A stretch of 64,000 nucleotides of DNA from Firmicutes bacterium ASF500 (GCA_000492175.2 CP097573.1:2356001-2420000), one strand, 5' to 3'. Numbered from the stretch's first letter, positions 27,045 to 35,738 are shown. Program-made: numbers and translations. The notes: generated by a model not told the origin, from the letters alone.

Positions 27045-28742
27045 ATGCCGAATATGGTAAAAATGATCGACGCGGCGGTATTTCAGCGGATGATGATTCA
27101 CGCTCACGCCGCCATCAGCGCCCAGAAGCAGCCTATCAACGACCTGAACGTGTTCCCTGTCCCCGACGGAGACACCGGCACCAACATGACCTTCACCATC
27201 GGAGCCGCCGCCGCCGAGATGCGGAAGAAGCAGTACGACACCGTGGGCCAGGCCGCCGGGGGCACCGCCTCCGCCCTGCTCCGGGGGGCCCGGGGCAACT
27301 CCGGCGTGATTCTGTCCCTGCTGTTCCGGGGCTTCTCCAAGGCCATCAAGGAGAAGGAGACCATGGACGGCCGGGACCTGGCTATCGCCCTGGACTTCGG
27401 CGTGGCCGCCGCCTACAAGGCGGTCATGAAGCCCGCCGAGGGCACCATCCTCACCGTCTCCCGTCTGGCCGCCGCCCGGGCCGCCGGGCACGCCCGGGAG
27501 GACGACACCTTTGAGGGCGTGCTGGAGGCCGCCATTCAGGAGGGCCAGGAGGCGCTGGCCCACACCATCGACCAGAACCCGGTGCTGAAAAAGGCCGGGG
27601 TGGTGGACGCCGGCGGCAAGGGCTTCCTGGTCATCCTCCAGGGCATGCTGGACGAGGTCCGGGGTCTGCCCATGCCCGAGACCGGGGAGGACGGCGACGC
27701 TCCTGCGGACAAGGCCGACTTCGAGGCCGTCGACGTGGAGGATATCACCTTCGCCTTTGACACGGTGTTTGTGGTCCGCAAGTTCAAGGAGGACGCCGGC
27801 CTGGAGCCCTTCCGGCAATACCTCAACTCCATCGGTGACAGCCTGGTCATCGGCGAGGACGACGAGGCCTTTAAGGTCCACGTCCACACCAACACCCCCG
27901 GCTCCGCTCTGAACGAGGCCCAGAAGTACGGCGTGCTGGAGCTGGCAAAGATTGAGAACATGCGCACCCAGGCTGAGGACCTGGCCGCCGGTAAGCATGT
28001 CCAGAGCACCGACGACCTGGACGCCATCGAGGCCGAGCTGGAGAACTCCGCTCCCGCCGCTCCCGTTCACGCCGCCCCGGAGAAGAAGTTCGGCTATGTG
28101 GCCGTCTGTGCCGGAGCGGGGCTGGAGGCCGTCTTCCGGGACCTGGGAGTGGACAGCCTGGTGGGGGGCGGTCAGACCATGAATCCCTCCACCCAGGATA
28201 TCCTGAAGGCCATCGACGCCACCCCGGCGGAGATCGTCTATGTCCTGCCCAACAACAAGAACATCATCATGGCCGCGGAGCAGACCATCCCCCTGTGCGA
28301 GGACAAGAAGGTGGTAGTCCTGCCCACTAAGACGGTGCCCCAGGGTATCTCCGCCATGCTGGCCGCCGATCCGGACGCCAGTGAGGAGGACAACACCGCC
28401 GCTATGACGGACGGCTTTGCCAGCGTCCGCACCAGTGAGATCACCTACGCCGCCCGGGACTCCGATTTCGACGGCTTCGCCATCCATCAGGGGGACTATC
28501 TGGCCCTGGTGGAGCACCAGCTCTTCGGCACCGACCAGGACCTGACCGCCATGCTGGAGCGGCTGGCCCAGTGGGAGGGCCACCAGGAGGCGGAGTTTAT
28601 TTCCGTCTTCTACGGCGAGGATGTCACCGAGGAGCAGGCCCAGCGGGCGGAGGAGATCTTTGCCAAGGCCTGCCCCAACGCCGAGGTCACCCTCCTGGCG
28701 GGCGGACAGCCGATCTACTACTATATGATTTCCGCCGAGTAA
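27045..28742 (+). CDS. fakA: DAK2-domain fatty acid kinase catalytic subunit (FakA/YloV)
   Basis: FakA phosphorylates fatty acids bound to a DegV-type FakB protein, feeding exogenous fatty acids into phospholipid synthesis. The 565-residue product starts with the DAK2 nucleotide-binding domain (NVFPVPDGDTGTNM, GARGNSGVILS) and ends in the DegV-like YloV C-terminal domain (YVLPNNKNIIMAAEQ). It lies 19 bases after asp23. No fakB is in the window. Confidence 0.92.
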   Translation: MPNMVKMIDAAVFQRMMIHAHAAISAQKQPINDLNVFPVPDGDTGTNMTFTIGAAAAEMRKKQYDTVGQAAGGTASALLRGARGNSGVILSLLFRGFSKAIKEKETMDGRDLAIALDFGVAAAYKAVMKPAEGTILTVSRLAAARAAGHAREDDTFEGVLEAAIQEGQEALAHTIDQNPVLKKAGVVDAGGKGFLVILQGMLDEVRGLPMPETGEDGDAPADKADFEAVDVEDITFAFDTVFVVRKFKEDAGLEPFRQYLNSIGDSLVIGEDDEAFKVHVHTNTPGSALNEAQKYGVLELAKIENMRTQAEDLAAGKHVQSTDDLDAIEAELENSAPAAPVHAAPEKKFGYVAVCAGAGLEAVFRDLGVDSLVGGGQTMNPSTQDILKAIDATPAEIVYVLPNNKNIIMAAEQTIPLCEDKKVVVLPTKTVPQGISAMLAADPDASEEDNTAAMTDGFASVRTSEITYAARDSDFDGFAIHQGDYLALVEHQLFGTDQDLTAMLERLAQWEGHQEAEFISVFYGEDVTEEQAQRAEEIFAKACPNAEVTLLAGGQPIYYYMISAE

Positions 28743-28757
28743 CTTCTCTTCCGCAAT

Positions 28758-28804
28758 CAAATCCCGGTCCGGTTTCTCTGTGAAACAGACCGGGATTTTT
28801 TGTT
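28758..28804 (+). terminator. Terminator of asp23-fakA
   Basis: AAATCCCGGTC / GACCGGGATTTTTT with a 17-base loop that can pair further. Confidence 0.88.
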
Positions 28805-28810
28805 TTGCCG

Positions 28811-28839
28811 TTTACAGCGGCGAACCTTTGTTGTATAAT
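28811..28839 (+). promoter_or_regulatory. Sigma-A promoter of hemerythrin fusion gene
   Basis: TTTACA (28811-28816), 17-base spacer, TATAAT (28834-28839). Confidence 0.75.
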
Positions 28840-28886
28840 GAATAGGCTTAGAAAACCAGACCTGGTGAGGAAAGGATGGATTATGT

Positions 28887-30254
28887 ATGGACACGTGTTT
28901 TGAGTGGCACGAGGAGTACAACATCGGGGTTGACACCATTGACAGAGAGCATGAGCGGCTCTTCAAAATCATCAACAAGCTGTACCGGTTCCGGGAGGAG
29001 CAGAAGGACAGCCAGTGGACCTGTCAGGAGGGCGTAAAGTTCTTCAAGGGCCACACCATGAAGCACTTCGCCGACGAGGAGGAGTATATGGCCTCCATCG
29101 GCTATGAGGGCCTGGAGCGGCACAGGCGCATCCACAACAACTTTCGGGAAAACACCCTGCCGGCCCTGGAGCTGGAGCTGAAGCGGTGCGACTACTCCCC
29201 GGACTCGGTGGAGCACTTTTTAGGGGTGTGTACCGGCTGGCTCATCGGCCACACCCTGACCGAGGACCAGGCCATTACGGGAAAGGGCACCAGCGTGTGG
29301 AAGGACCTCCTTCCCGGCGAGGAGCTGGCCAGCGTGAAAAAGATCATCGTCCGGCTGATCTTTGATATGTTCCGCCTGGAGTCCCAGGTCATCAGCGACA
29401 CCTACGGCGGGGAAAAGTTCGGCAAGGGCGTGTACTACCGCCTGGTTTATGGCAACAACAAGGTAAAGAAGATGCAGGAGATCATCCTGGTCTTTGAGGA
29501 GAAGCTGCTGCTGAACACGGTGGGCCGGGCGATGGGACTGCTGTCCGGCAAGCTGGACAACATGCTGATTAACGCCGCCCGGTACACCGCCCGGCAATTC
29601 GCGGGCCGGGTGATGGAGTACCTTCCGGATGTAAAGACCTATGAGCTGAAGGAGGAAAATCTGCTCACCTATGAGCAGTTCCAGCGGGTGTTCAAGCGGG
29701 AGAAGCCGCAGATCAGCCTGCTGCTCAACACCGGCGGCGCGGGCTACTTCGCCTACGTCGCCATCGCCCCCCACCTTCTGGAGAAGGGCGTGGGCACCCC
29801 CATTGAGGCGGAAAACGCCTTGACGGAGGTGGAGCGCTACTTAGCCACCCGGGCCCAACAGGCGGCCCAGGAGGAGCGGGAGCACAAGAAGAAGGTCCTG
29901 GTGGTGGACGACTCCATGACCATCCGCCACAGCATCAAGCAGCTGCTGGAGCCCGAGTACGAGGTGGCCCAGGCCGAGTCGGGCGTGGCCGCGATCCGGA
30001 CCATCACCCTGAACCGGCCCGACCTGGTGCTGCTGGATTACGAAATGCCGGTGGTGGACGGCAAGCAGACCCTGGAAATGCTCCGGTTTGACAAGTCCTT
30101 CGCCAGCATCCCCGTCATTTTCCTCACCGGGCGGGACGACCCGGAGCTGGTCCGGGACCTGCTGTCTATGAAGCCGGCGGGCTATTTGCTCAAATACCTC
30201 AAGCCCGACCAGATTAAGGGCAAAATCGACGCCTTCTTCGCGAAGCAGAAATAA
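28887..30254 (+). CDS. Bacteriohemerythrin - CheX-like - receiver fusion protein
   Basis: Residues 1-135 form a bacteriohemerythrin with the full di-iron ligand set H22, H60, E64, H79, H83, H122 and D127, so oxygen binding is expected. Residues about 150-325 look like a CheX/CheC-type domain, although the E-x2-N phosphatase motif is not obvious. Residues about 335-455 are a CheY-like receiver with VVDDSMTIR, LLDYEMP (phospho-acceptor Asp), FLTG and a Lys before YLKP. No output domain follows. The protein could link oxygen sensing to phosphotransfer; no kinase or chemotaxis gene is adjacent, so the partner is unknown. GTATGG start ATG 28887. Confidence 0.85.
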   Translation: MDTCFEWHEEYNIGVDTIDREHERLFKIINKLYRFREEQKDSQWTCQEGVKFFKGHTMKHFADEEEYMASIGYEGLERHRRIHNNFRENTLPALELELKRCDYSPDSVEHFLGVCTGWLIGHTLTEDQAITGKGTSVWKDLLPGEELASVKKIIVRLIFDMFRLESQVISDTYGGEKFGKGVYYRLVYGNNKVKKMQEIILVFEEKLLLNTVGRAMGLLSGKLDNMLINAARYTARQFAGRVMEYLPDVKTYELKEENLLTYEQFQRVFKREKPQISLLLNTGGAGYFAYVAIAPHLLEKGVGTPIEAENALTEVERYLATRAQQAAQEEREHKKKVLVVDDSMTIRHSIKQLLEPEYEVAQAESGVAAIRTITLNRPDLVLLDYEMPVVDGKQTLEMLRFDKSFASIPVIFLTGRDDPELVRDLLSMKPAGYLLKYLKPDQIKGKIDAFFAKQK

Positions 30255-30265
30255 TACATCACGGC

Positions 30266-30289
30266 CCGCCGGTTTCCTGGCGGGCCGTA
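30266..30289. other. GC-rich hairpin after hemerythrin fusion gene
   Basis: ACGGCCCGCC / GGCGGGCCGT stem, followed by A rather than T, so it is not a classical terminator on the plus strand. Confidence 0.5.
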
Positions 30290-30298
30290 AAAAATACC

Positions 30299-30327
30299 TT
30301 GAATCTTCCCGAAAACTGTGTTATAGT
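30299..30327 (+). promoter_or_regulatory. Sigma-A promoter of structured leader
   Basis: TTGAAT (30299-30304), 17-base spacer, TATAGT (30322-30327). It is about 300 bases upstream of the WG-repeat gene. Confidence 0.8.
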
Positions 30328-30334
30328 AAGCTCA

Positions 30335-30528
30335 CGAGGCAAATAAAGGCAGGACGTGGGGTGTTGCGACCACCCCGCACCCCTATGCGGGAGCTAGTGC
30401 CTCCCACACAACAGCTATGCTGCGCCAGCCCTCATTATATCGGAAAAACCCCCGCTTTACAAGGGGCGGTTTGTGGGGTTGTGTTGATCATATGCGGTGT
30501 GGGATTATTTATCCTGCGCCGCTTTTGT
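30335..30528 (+). ncRNA. Candidate structured RNA of about 190 nt
   Basis: The transcript from the promoter above would fold into a long closed structure: GCAGGA (30349) pairs with TCCTGC (30512); TCCCACAC (30402) pairs with GTGTGGGA (30497); and an 8-bp hairpin GTGGGGTG/CACCCCGC (30356-30378) lies on the 5' side. Further stems fill the centre. The 3' end runs into GCTTTTGTTT. Size, own promoter and long bubble-containing hairpin recall 6S RNA, but the hairpin on the 5' arm is not typical and I could not match conserved 6S bases. It may instead be a regulatory leader. Confidence 0.5.
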
Positions 30529-30531
30529 TTG

Positions 30532-30596
30532 TCTCGGCGGGAAACGCCCTGGAGGGCCGGTTTTTCAAAGCCCTCCGGGGGGAAGTCCCGCCGAGA
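30532..30596 (+). promoter_or_regulatory. Two-tier 22-bp hairpin just upstream of WG gene
   Basis: The outer arm TCTCGGCGGGA / TCCCGCCGAGA is perfect over 11 bp and the inner arm CCCTGGAGGGC / GCCCTCCGGGG adds 11 pairs with one G-T wobble. It ends 36 bases before the start codon. No T-run follows, so it may act on translation or mRNA stability. Confidence 0.6.
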
Positions 30597-30632
30597 GTTC
30601 TCCCCGAATTTTATGTAAAAGGAGCAAACAAA

Positions 30633-32459
30633 ATGAGAAAGAAAGCATTATCCCTAGCGCTGGCTCTGGCGATGTGCCTGGGCCTGATGGCTGTCCCGGC
30701 CTCAGCGGCCTCTGCGACCATAAAAGAGATCGTCTCGCCGGAGACCTATCAGGGTTTCTATGACGGTATCTCTTGGAATGTACCTGAGTTCAACGATGGT
30801 ATCGCCTGGCTTGGATACCGTGTGATTGGTGGGGGATATATTGGTTCTTATGGCGCCATCGACACAAACGGTAGCATAGTTATCGAGCCTGATACCTATT
30901 CCGCGGTAGGTTCGTTTTCCGACGGCGTTGCATGGACCCGTGCCAATGACAAGTGGTACGCTGTCGACACGAACGGGAATGAGCTTTTCAGCCTCGATGC
31001 CAAGGAGGTGCACGTTGACCTTGCTACGGGTTTCCACAATGGTCTCGCCCGTGTGGAATCACTGCCGGAGAGACAAGTAGGCTTTGTTGACAAAAGCGGC
31101 AAGATGGTGGTGCCCTTCGATCAAAAGAACAAAGCTCCTTCGTCGTTCTACGATGGCTTGAGCGTGGCCTATGATCCTGCCAACGCCTACTACGGCTATA
31201 TGGACAAGACCGGTAAGATGGTCATTCCTTATCAGTTTTCCGATGCGAAAGATTTTGACAATGGCGTTGCGCCGGTGAAGCTGGGCAACCGCCAGACGGT
31301 CATTGACACGACAGGCAAGGAGCTGCTTCCTCAGGAGTACAACTATGATCGTATACTATCCTCGGAGCTCATCTTGGCGAGAGGAACGGATGGCTATGCG
31401 TTTTTCAACAGGGCCGGACAGATGGTCAGCGGCGGCTATTCCAAGATTGAAGGCGGATATTCTGACGGCATGACAGCTGTGGTAAAGGATGGCAAGCTTG
31501 GTTTTGTGAACGAGCGCGGTGAGCTTGCCGTCCCCTGTCAGTTTTATGCGCATAATAACAACCTCAATTTCATTCTTTTCCGCGATGGCTTTAGTATGGT
31601 AAGAACAGATGGGAACAACCCCACCCTCAACATCATCGACAAATCGGGCCGGGTGACAGGGACCGCTGACCACCTGCTCGGTCACGCTGGCAACGGCTGT
31701 TTTACGATTGAGAGCCGCGAGTCCGGCAGGGCCAGGTACGGCCTCAAGGACTACACAGGCAAGGAGATCGTGCCCTGCAAGTACGCCGCAATCGGGGATT
31801 TCTCCGGCGGCGTGGCCCCGGTGAAGAATTTTGAGAACAAGTTGGGCTTTGTGGATACCGACGGCACGGAGATCGTGCCCTGTCAGTTCAGTGAAGTAAG
31901 ATATTCCAATGAACCCGGCATTTTTTTGGTGAAGGGCGAGAAGGGATTTAGCATCTGGAAGTCCTCCGGCTGGACCGCCCCGGCCATACCCACCACCCCT
32001 ACCGAGCCCACCACACCCACCACGCCGTCCGGGACCGCCACCGCCAACCCCACCAACGACAAGCTGACCTCTGACGGCGTGCTCCAGAACCCCACCGTGT
32101 ACAAGATCGGCGACAGCAACTACTTCAAAATCCGCGACCTTGCGGCGATTCTCAACGGCACCGAGAAGCAGTTCTCCGTGGGCTACGACAACGAGAAAAA
32201 ATCCGTCACCGCCACCACCGGCCAGGGCTACACCAAGCTGGACGGCGACCTGGCGGGCCCGCCCGCCGGTCAGGAAAAGGCGGAGGCCAGCAGCGACGCG
32301 ATCTACGTCAACGGCCAGAAGGTGGAGGCCGAAGTCTATAAGATCGGCGGCAATAACTACTTCAAGCTCCGCGACCTGGGCAAGGCCCTGAACTTCTATG
32401 TGGGCTGGAGCCAGGAACAAGGTATGTTCATCGACACCAGCAAGCCCTACAGCGAATAA
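30633..32459 (+). CDS. Secreted WG-repeat protein with stalk-type C-terminal domain
   Basis: ATG 30633 (AAAAGGAGC upstream) gives 608 residues. A signal peptide (MRKKALSLALALAMCLGLM, cleavage near ASA at 29) is followed by about ten WG/KWG-type repeats (patterns FxDGxAxV, GxxDTxGxxVxP) to residue 445, a Pro/Thr-rich linker (about 450-470), and a C-terminal copper amine oxidase N-like 'stalk' domain (NYFKIRDLAAIL, NNYFKLRDLGKAL). WG proteins are secreted beta-propeller-like adhesion or binding modules of unknown ligand. The unusual leader suggests RNA-level control. Confidence 0.85.
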   Translation: MRKKALSLALALAMCLGLMAVPASAASATIKEIVSPETYQGFYDGISWNVPEFNDGIAWLGYRVIGGGYIGSYGAIDTNGSIVIEPDTYSAVGSFSDGVAWTRANDKWYAVDTNGNELFSLDAKEVHVDLATGFHNGLARVESLPERQVGFVDKSGKMVVPFDQKNKAPSSFYDGLSVAYDPANAYYGYMDKTGKMVIPYQFSDAKDFDNGVAPVKLGNRQTVIDTTGKELLPQEYNYDRILSSELILARGTDGYAFFNRAGQMVSGGYSKIEGGYSDGMTAVVKDGKLGFVNERGELAVPCQFYAHNNNLNFILFRDGFSMVRTDGNNPTLNIIDKSGRVTGTADHLLGHAGNGCFTIESRESGRARYGLKDYTGKEIVPCKYAAIGDFSGGVAPVKNFENKLGFVDTDGTEIVPCQFSEVRYSNEPGIFLVKGEKGFSIWKSSGWTAPAIPTTPTEPTTPTTPSGTATANPTNDKLTSDGVLQNPTVYKIGDSNYFKIRDLAAILNGTEKQFSVGYDNEKKSVTATTGQGYTKLDGDLAGPPAGQEKAEASSDAIYVNGQKVEAEVYKIGGNNYFKLRDLGKALNFYVGWSQEQGMFIDTSKPYSE

Positions 32460-32465
32460 TAGACA

Positions 32466-32497
32466 GCGGTCGGCAACTGCCGGCCGCTATTTTTCGT
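32466..32497 (+). terminator. Terminator of WG gene
   Basis: AGCGGTCGGCA / TGCCGGCCGCT stem followed by ATTTTT. Confidence 0.9.
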
Positions 32498-32683
32498 TTA
32501 ATTGTTCGCACGCCTGAAAGGATTGACCCGCCTGAATTTGACGGCCTGCTCCGGCGTAATCTCCGGGCAGTCCTCGTCAAAAACGATTGGCATTGACCGA
32601 GCCTGTTCCAGCTCCTCCAGCTGCCGCTGGGTGAACGCCAGCTCAATTCGTTCCTCGTGCGTCATCTCAGTTATATTTGCCAT
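32498..32683 (-). CDS. Small acidic protein, possible orphan antitoxin-like
   Basis: With ATG 32683 the product is 61 residues. It reads as a helix (EERIELAFTQRQLEELEQAR) followed by PIVFDEDCPEITPEQAVKF and a basic end. The FDEDCPE(L/I)TPE stretch is common in short gut-Clostridium proteins that sit next to small toxin genes, but no toxin gene is visible here. The ribosome site is weak (GAGGGGGG, ten bases off). Function uncertain. Confidence 0.5.
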   Translation of the reverse strand: MANITEMTHEERIELAFTQRQLEELEQARSMPIVFDEDCPEITPEQAVKFRRVNPFRRANN

Positions 32684-32778
32684 AGTAGACCCCCCTCTCG
32701 AAGCTGGTGGCCAAACGGGCGGAAATAAGCCGTGTGACCTCCCTATATAGCATATCACAGATCAGAACAAAAAGAAAA

Positions 32779-33633
32779 TTATTTCTTCATTCGATTTTCC
32801 AGCACCCGGCCCACCACAGCGCCCAGCAAAAGGATATTGCCGCACAGGTAGAGCCAGACCAGGAGGATAATCAGGGAGGCCAGGGAGCCGTAGACCAGGG
32901 CGTAGCGGGAGGACATCCCGATAAACCAGGAGAACAGCACCGACGCGGCCACAATCGCCAGAGCGGCCAGCAGGGAGGACAGCACCACCACCCGGGAGCG
33001 CATCGCCCGCCTGGGGGTGCCCGCCCGGTAGACGATGAGCACCAGCAGCAGCACAAAGCAGAACAGGAGCAGGTAGCGCATCCACCGCCACAGGCTGGAC
33101 AGGGCGGACAGCGGGATGTGCTCGGTAATCAGCCGGGGCAGGTTTTCCTCCAGCAGCCAGAAGAACCACTCGCCGGTAAAAATGACCACCACCGACAGGT
33201 AGATGGTGAGCAGAAACAGCACCGACAGCAGTACGCTGAGGGCCACCCGCCGGAGGGGGTGGCCGTTCTTCCTGCCGTGGAGCTCGTCCAGCACCGCCAG
33301 CAGGGTCCGCAGGCCCGCCGAGGCGGAGATCAGGATGGTAAACAGTCCAGCCACCAGCAGGGCCCCGGACTGACTGTCCGCCACATAGCCCAGATAGTCC
33401 CGCATCACCACCAGCGCCCCCTCGGGCAGGAGCTGGTCCAGCGATTCCAGGAGATTTTCCAAATCCAGGTGAAACAGGCCGATGAAGTAGTTGGCGAACA
33501 TCAGCAGGGGGAACAGGGTCAAGATCAGGAAGTAGGACAGCGCCGCCGCCGACCGGGGCGCGCCCACCCGCAGATAGAGCTCCGCCGTCTCCAGTCCAAA
33601 GGAGACCGGCGGAAGCGAGAGGAGCTTTTTCAT
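32779..33633 (-). CDS. YihY/virulence factor BrkB family membrane protein
   Basis: With ATG 33633 (AAGGAGGCCCAGCCC upstream) the protein has 284 residues and about six membrane segments. The YihY pattern AAALSYFLILTLFPLLMF, SAGLRTLLAVLDELHG and VYGSLASLIILLVWLYL is clear. Earlier annotation as RNase BN was a misassignment; the role is unknown, possibly transport. It is downstream of rpsT but separated by a terminator. Confidence 0.88.
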   Translation of the reverse strand: MKKLLSLPPVSFGLETAELYLRVGAPRSAAALSYFLILTLFPLLMFANYFIGLFHLDLENLLESLDQLLPEGALVVMRDYLGYVADSQSGALLVAGLFTILISASAGLRTLLAVLDELHGRKNGHPLRRVALSVLLSVLFLLTIYLSVVVIFTGEWFFWLLEENLPRLITEHIPLSALSSLWRWMRYLLLFCFVLLLVLIVYRAGTPRRAMRSRVVVLSSLLAALAIVAASVLFSWFIGMSSRYALVYGSLASLIILLVWLYLCGNILLLGAVVGRVLENRMKK

Positions 33634-33661
33634 GGGCTGGGCCTCCTTTCCCGGAAAATAC

Positions 33662-33697
33662 GAAAAAAGCCGTCTGTACCTCAGACGGCTTTCAACG
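33662..33697 (-). terminator. rpsT terminator
   Basis: Minus strand AAAGCCGTCTGA / CAGACGGCTTTTTT with a short loop. Confidence 0.92.
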
Positions 33698-33707
33698 CGC
33701 TTCATGC

Positions 33708-33971
33708 TCAAGCCAGCTTGCTCAGCTTGATGGTCATCTTGCTCTTCTTGTTGGCGGCATTATTGCGGTGCAGCAGACCCCGGGCAGCGGCCTTGTCCAC
33801 CGCCTTGACAGCCACCTTGTAAGCGGCATCGGCCTCGCTGCGGTTGCCTTCGGCCACCGCGGCCTCAAACTTCTTGATGTCGGTCTTCAGCGCGGACCTC
33901 GCGGCCTTGTTCTGCGCGGCCTTGGCCTGAGACACCAGAACGCGCTTCTTAGCAGACTTAATATTCGGCAA
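33708..33971 (-). CDS. rpsT: 30S ribosomal protein S20
   Basis: S20 binds 16S rRNA early in assembly. I choose TTG 33971 as start because the protein then begins (M)PNIKSAKKRV like the family and the GGAGGAGG lies seven bases upstream; an in-frame GTG at 33980 overlaps that site. The product has 87 residues, Lys/Ala-rich with the RNNAANKKSKM end. A TTG start is a common way to moderate S20 synthesis. Confidence 0.95.
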   Translation of the reverse strand: MPNIKSAKKRVLVSQAKAAQNKAARSALKTDIKKFEAAVAEGNRSEADAAYKVAVKAVDKAAARGLLHRNNAANKKSKMTIKLSKLA

Positions 33972-34034
33972 ACCAAACACCTCCTCCGATTTTCAATCTC
34001 TTATTTGGATGAAAATACACCCACGCAGATTTGT

Positions 34035-34063
34035 ATTGTACCACCCCCCGGCAAAAAAATCAA
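34035..34063 (-). promoter_or_regulatory. Sigma-A promoter of rpsT
   Basis: Minus-strand TTGATT (34063-34058), 17-base spacer, TACAAT (34040-34035). Confidence 0.7.
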
Positions 34064-34171
34064 CTGTTTTTTCAAAAAATTTCGTTTCGCCGGATAGTTT
34101 TTTCAAAGCCGCAAAAGCTAGGGTGGGTCTGGGCGTATTTCACAACATGTTGAACGGAGGAGGCGGGCGGT

Positions 34172-35062
34172 ATGCTGGTGCGGCGGACCGACCTGGCGCT
34201 GGAGGCCAGGGAGCTTTGGCAGGAACGGACGGGGGCGGTGACCGCCCTGCCGGGGGTGGAGGCCTGGGACAGCGCCCGGGAGGGCATCCCGGTGAGCACC
34301 GTCAAGGTGCTGGACAGCCGGGGGGAGGAGGCCCTGGGCAAGCCGGCGGGCTGCTACGTCACCCTGACCCTGGAGGGGCTGGCCCGCCGGGAGGAGGACA
34401 TCTTCCGGCGGGCCGTTGAGGCGGCGGCGGCGGAGCTGTCCGCTCTGCTCCAGCCCGTCCCGCCGGAGGGGCTGGTCCTGGTGGCCGGGCTGGGCAACCG
34501 GGCCATCACCCCCGACGCCGTGGGCCCCAAGGTCCACCAGAACGTGCTGGTCACCCGGCACCTGGTGCGGCAAATGCCGGAGCACTTCGGCGCCCTCCGC
34601 CCGGTGGCCTCCCTGGCGGCGGAGGTGATGGGTACCACCGGCGTGGAGAGCGGCGAGCTGGTGCGGGCGGTATGCGAGAAAATCCAGCCCGCCTGCGTCA
34701 TCGCGGTGGACGCCCTGGCCTCCCGGTCGCTGGCCCGGCTGTGCAAAACGGTGCAGCTGGCTGACACCGGAATTACCCCCGGCTCCGGCGTGGGCAACCA
34801 CCGCATGGGCCTCACCCGGGACACCCTGGGCGTGCCCGTCATCGCTGTGGGCGTGCCCACCGTGGTGGACGGGGCCACCCTGGCCGCCGACCTCCTGGGC
34901 ACCGATGAGCTGCCCGACCTCCACGGAGACGGCGGCCTGCTGGTCACCCCCAAGGACATCGACAGCCAGGTCAACGACCTGTCCAAGGTGATCGGCTACG
35001 CCATCAGTATGGCCCTCCAGCCGGGCATGGCCCTGGAGGAATTGGAGCTTCTTCTCAGCTGA
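34172..35062 (+). CDS. gpr: Spore germination protease Gpr
   Basis: Gpr is the aspartic-type endoprotease that degrades small acid-soluble proteins at germination; it is made as a zymogen in the forespore. The 296-residue product starts MLVRRTDLALEARELW, contains the family GLGNRAITPDAVGPKV, VIAVDALASRS and TPGSGVGNHR motifs. GGAGGAGGCGGGCGGT precedes the ATG. A weak sigma-G-like pair (GGATA, AAAGCTA) lies about 70 bases upstream. In many Clostridia gpr is followed by spoIIP; here an XRE gene and the accessory island follow. Confidence 0.95.
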   Translation: MLVRRTDLALEARELWQERTGAVTALPGVEAWDSAREGIPVSTVKVLDSRGEEALGKPAGCYVTLTLEGLARREEDIFRRAVEAAAAELSALLQPVPPEGLVLVAGLGNRAITPDAVGPKVHQNVLVTRHLVRQMPEHFGALRPVASLAAEVMGTTGVESGELVRAVCEKIQPACVIAVDALASRSLARLCKTVQLADTGITPGSGVGNHRMGLTRDTLGVPVIAVGVPTVVDGATLAADLLGTDELPDLHGDGGLLVTPKDIDSQVNDLSKVIGYAISMALQPGMALEELELLLS

Positions 35063-35066
35063 TTTT

Positions 35067-35093
35067 GCGCCCCACTGGGGGCGCTCTTTTTTT
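35067..35093 (+). terminator. gpr terminator
   Basis: GCGCCCC / GGGGCGC around ACTG, followed by TCTTTTTTT. Confidence 0.92.
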
Positions 35094-35107
35094 GCCCGCC
35101 TCCGCTG

Positions 35108-35182
35108 TTGACAGGCATAGCGCTCACTGCTATCATTGAGATATATTTTAGACCGCCGGGAGGATGTAAACCTGTGTTTACA
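35108..35182 (+). promoter_or_regulatory. Promoter and operator of XRE membrane regulator
   Basis: TTGACA (35108-35113), 17-base spacer, TATCAT (35131-35136). A perfect inverted repeat TGTAAAC-CTGT-GTTTACA lies at 35165-35182, downstream of the start site, a likely binding site for the encoded regulator. Confidence 0.7.
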
Positions 35183-35251
35183 TTTCCTTTTTTGTGTAAA
35201 ATTGCCAATGTCAACAGGCGTTGGTAGCCTTTTTGGGGGAGGAGCGCTAAA

Positions 35252-35713
35252 ATGAACGCAAAGCAGACGATTAGGAGCATCAGAACGGAACGCGGTATCT
35301 CTCAAGAGACCCTGGCGGAGCTGCTGGAGGTCTCCCGTCAGACCATCTCCAAGTGGGAAAACGGTCAGGGCCGGCCCTCAGCCGACAGCGTCGCGAAGCT
35401 GAGCGAGGTATTCGGCATACCGGCGGAGGCCTTTCTAAGGGATGATTGGGTTCCGCCGGCGGAAAAGCCGCCGGAAATCCAGGTTGTCGAGGTCCCCGTG
35501 GAGGTCAAGGTTGAAGTCCCCGTGGAGGTCCCCCGGCCCAGAAATTATCGCCTGCTGGCCCTGTTGGCCGCTGTGGTTTTGGCGGCTGGTGTTCTCGTTG
35601 GCGCGTTCCTTTTCCGGGAGCGGCCCGAGGACTCTGTTCCAGAATCAGCCTTGGAAGGTGAGGTGATAGACAAATTTGTTGTGGGGGGAATCGAATTACT
35701 TCCTCCAGACTAA
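35252..35713 (+). CDS. XRE-family regulator with C-terminal membrane segment
   Basis: The 153-residue protein has an N-terminal XRE domain (IRTERGISQETLAELLEVSRQTISKWENG), a Pro/Val/Glu-rich linker with repeated VEVPVEV units (about 75-98), one membrane segment (about 105-125) and a short outside tail. Such proteins are membrane-tethered regulators. The start ATG follows GGGGGAGGAGCG. It precedes the AT-rich secreted-protein cluster and may control it (inference). Confidence 0.85.
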   Translation: MNAKQTIRSIRTERGISQETLAELLEVSRQTISKWENGQGRPSADSVAKLSEVFGIPAEAFLRDDWVPPAEKPPEIQVVEVPVEVKVEVPVEVPRPRNYRLLALLAAVVLAAGVLVGAFLFRERPEDSVPESALEGEVIDKFVVGGIELLPPD

Positions 35714-35738
35714 TTGCAGCGGGAAGGAGGTGTGTTTC

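Noticed and set aside
30335..30528. Firm annotation of this RNA as 6S, SRP, RNase P or tmRNA
   Set aside because: None of the diagnostic bases of SRP RNA, RNase P or tmRNA is present, and the extra 5'-arm hairpin is atypical for 6S; it is kept as an unnamed structured RNA.
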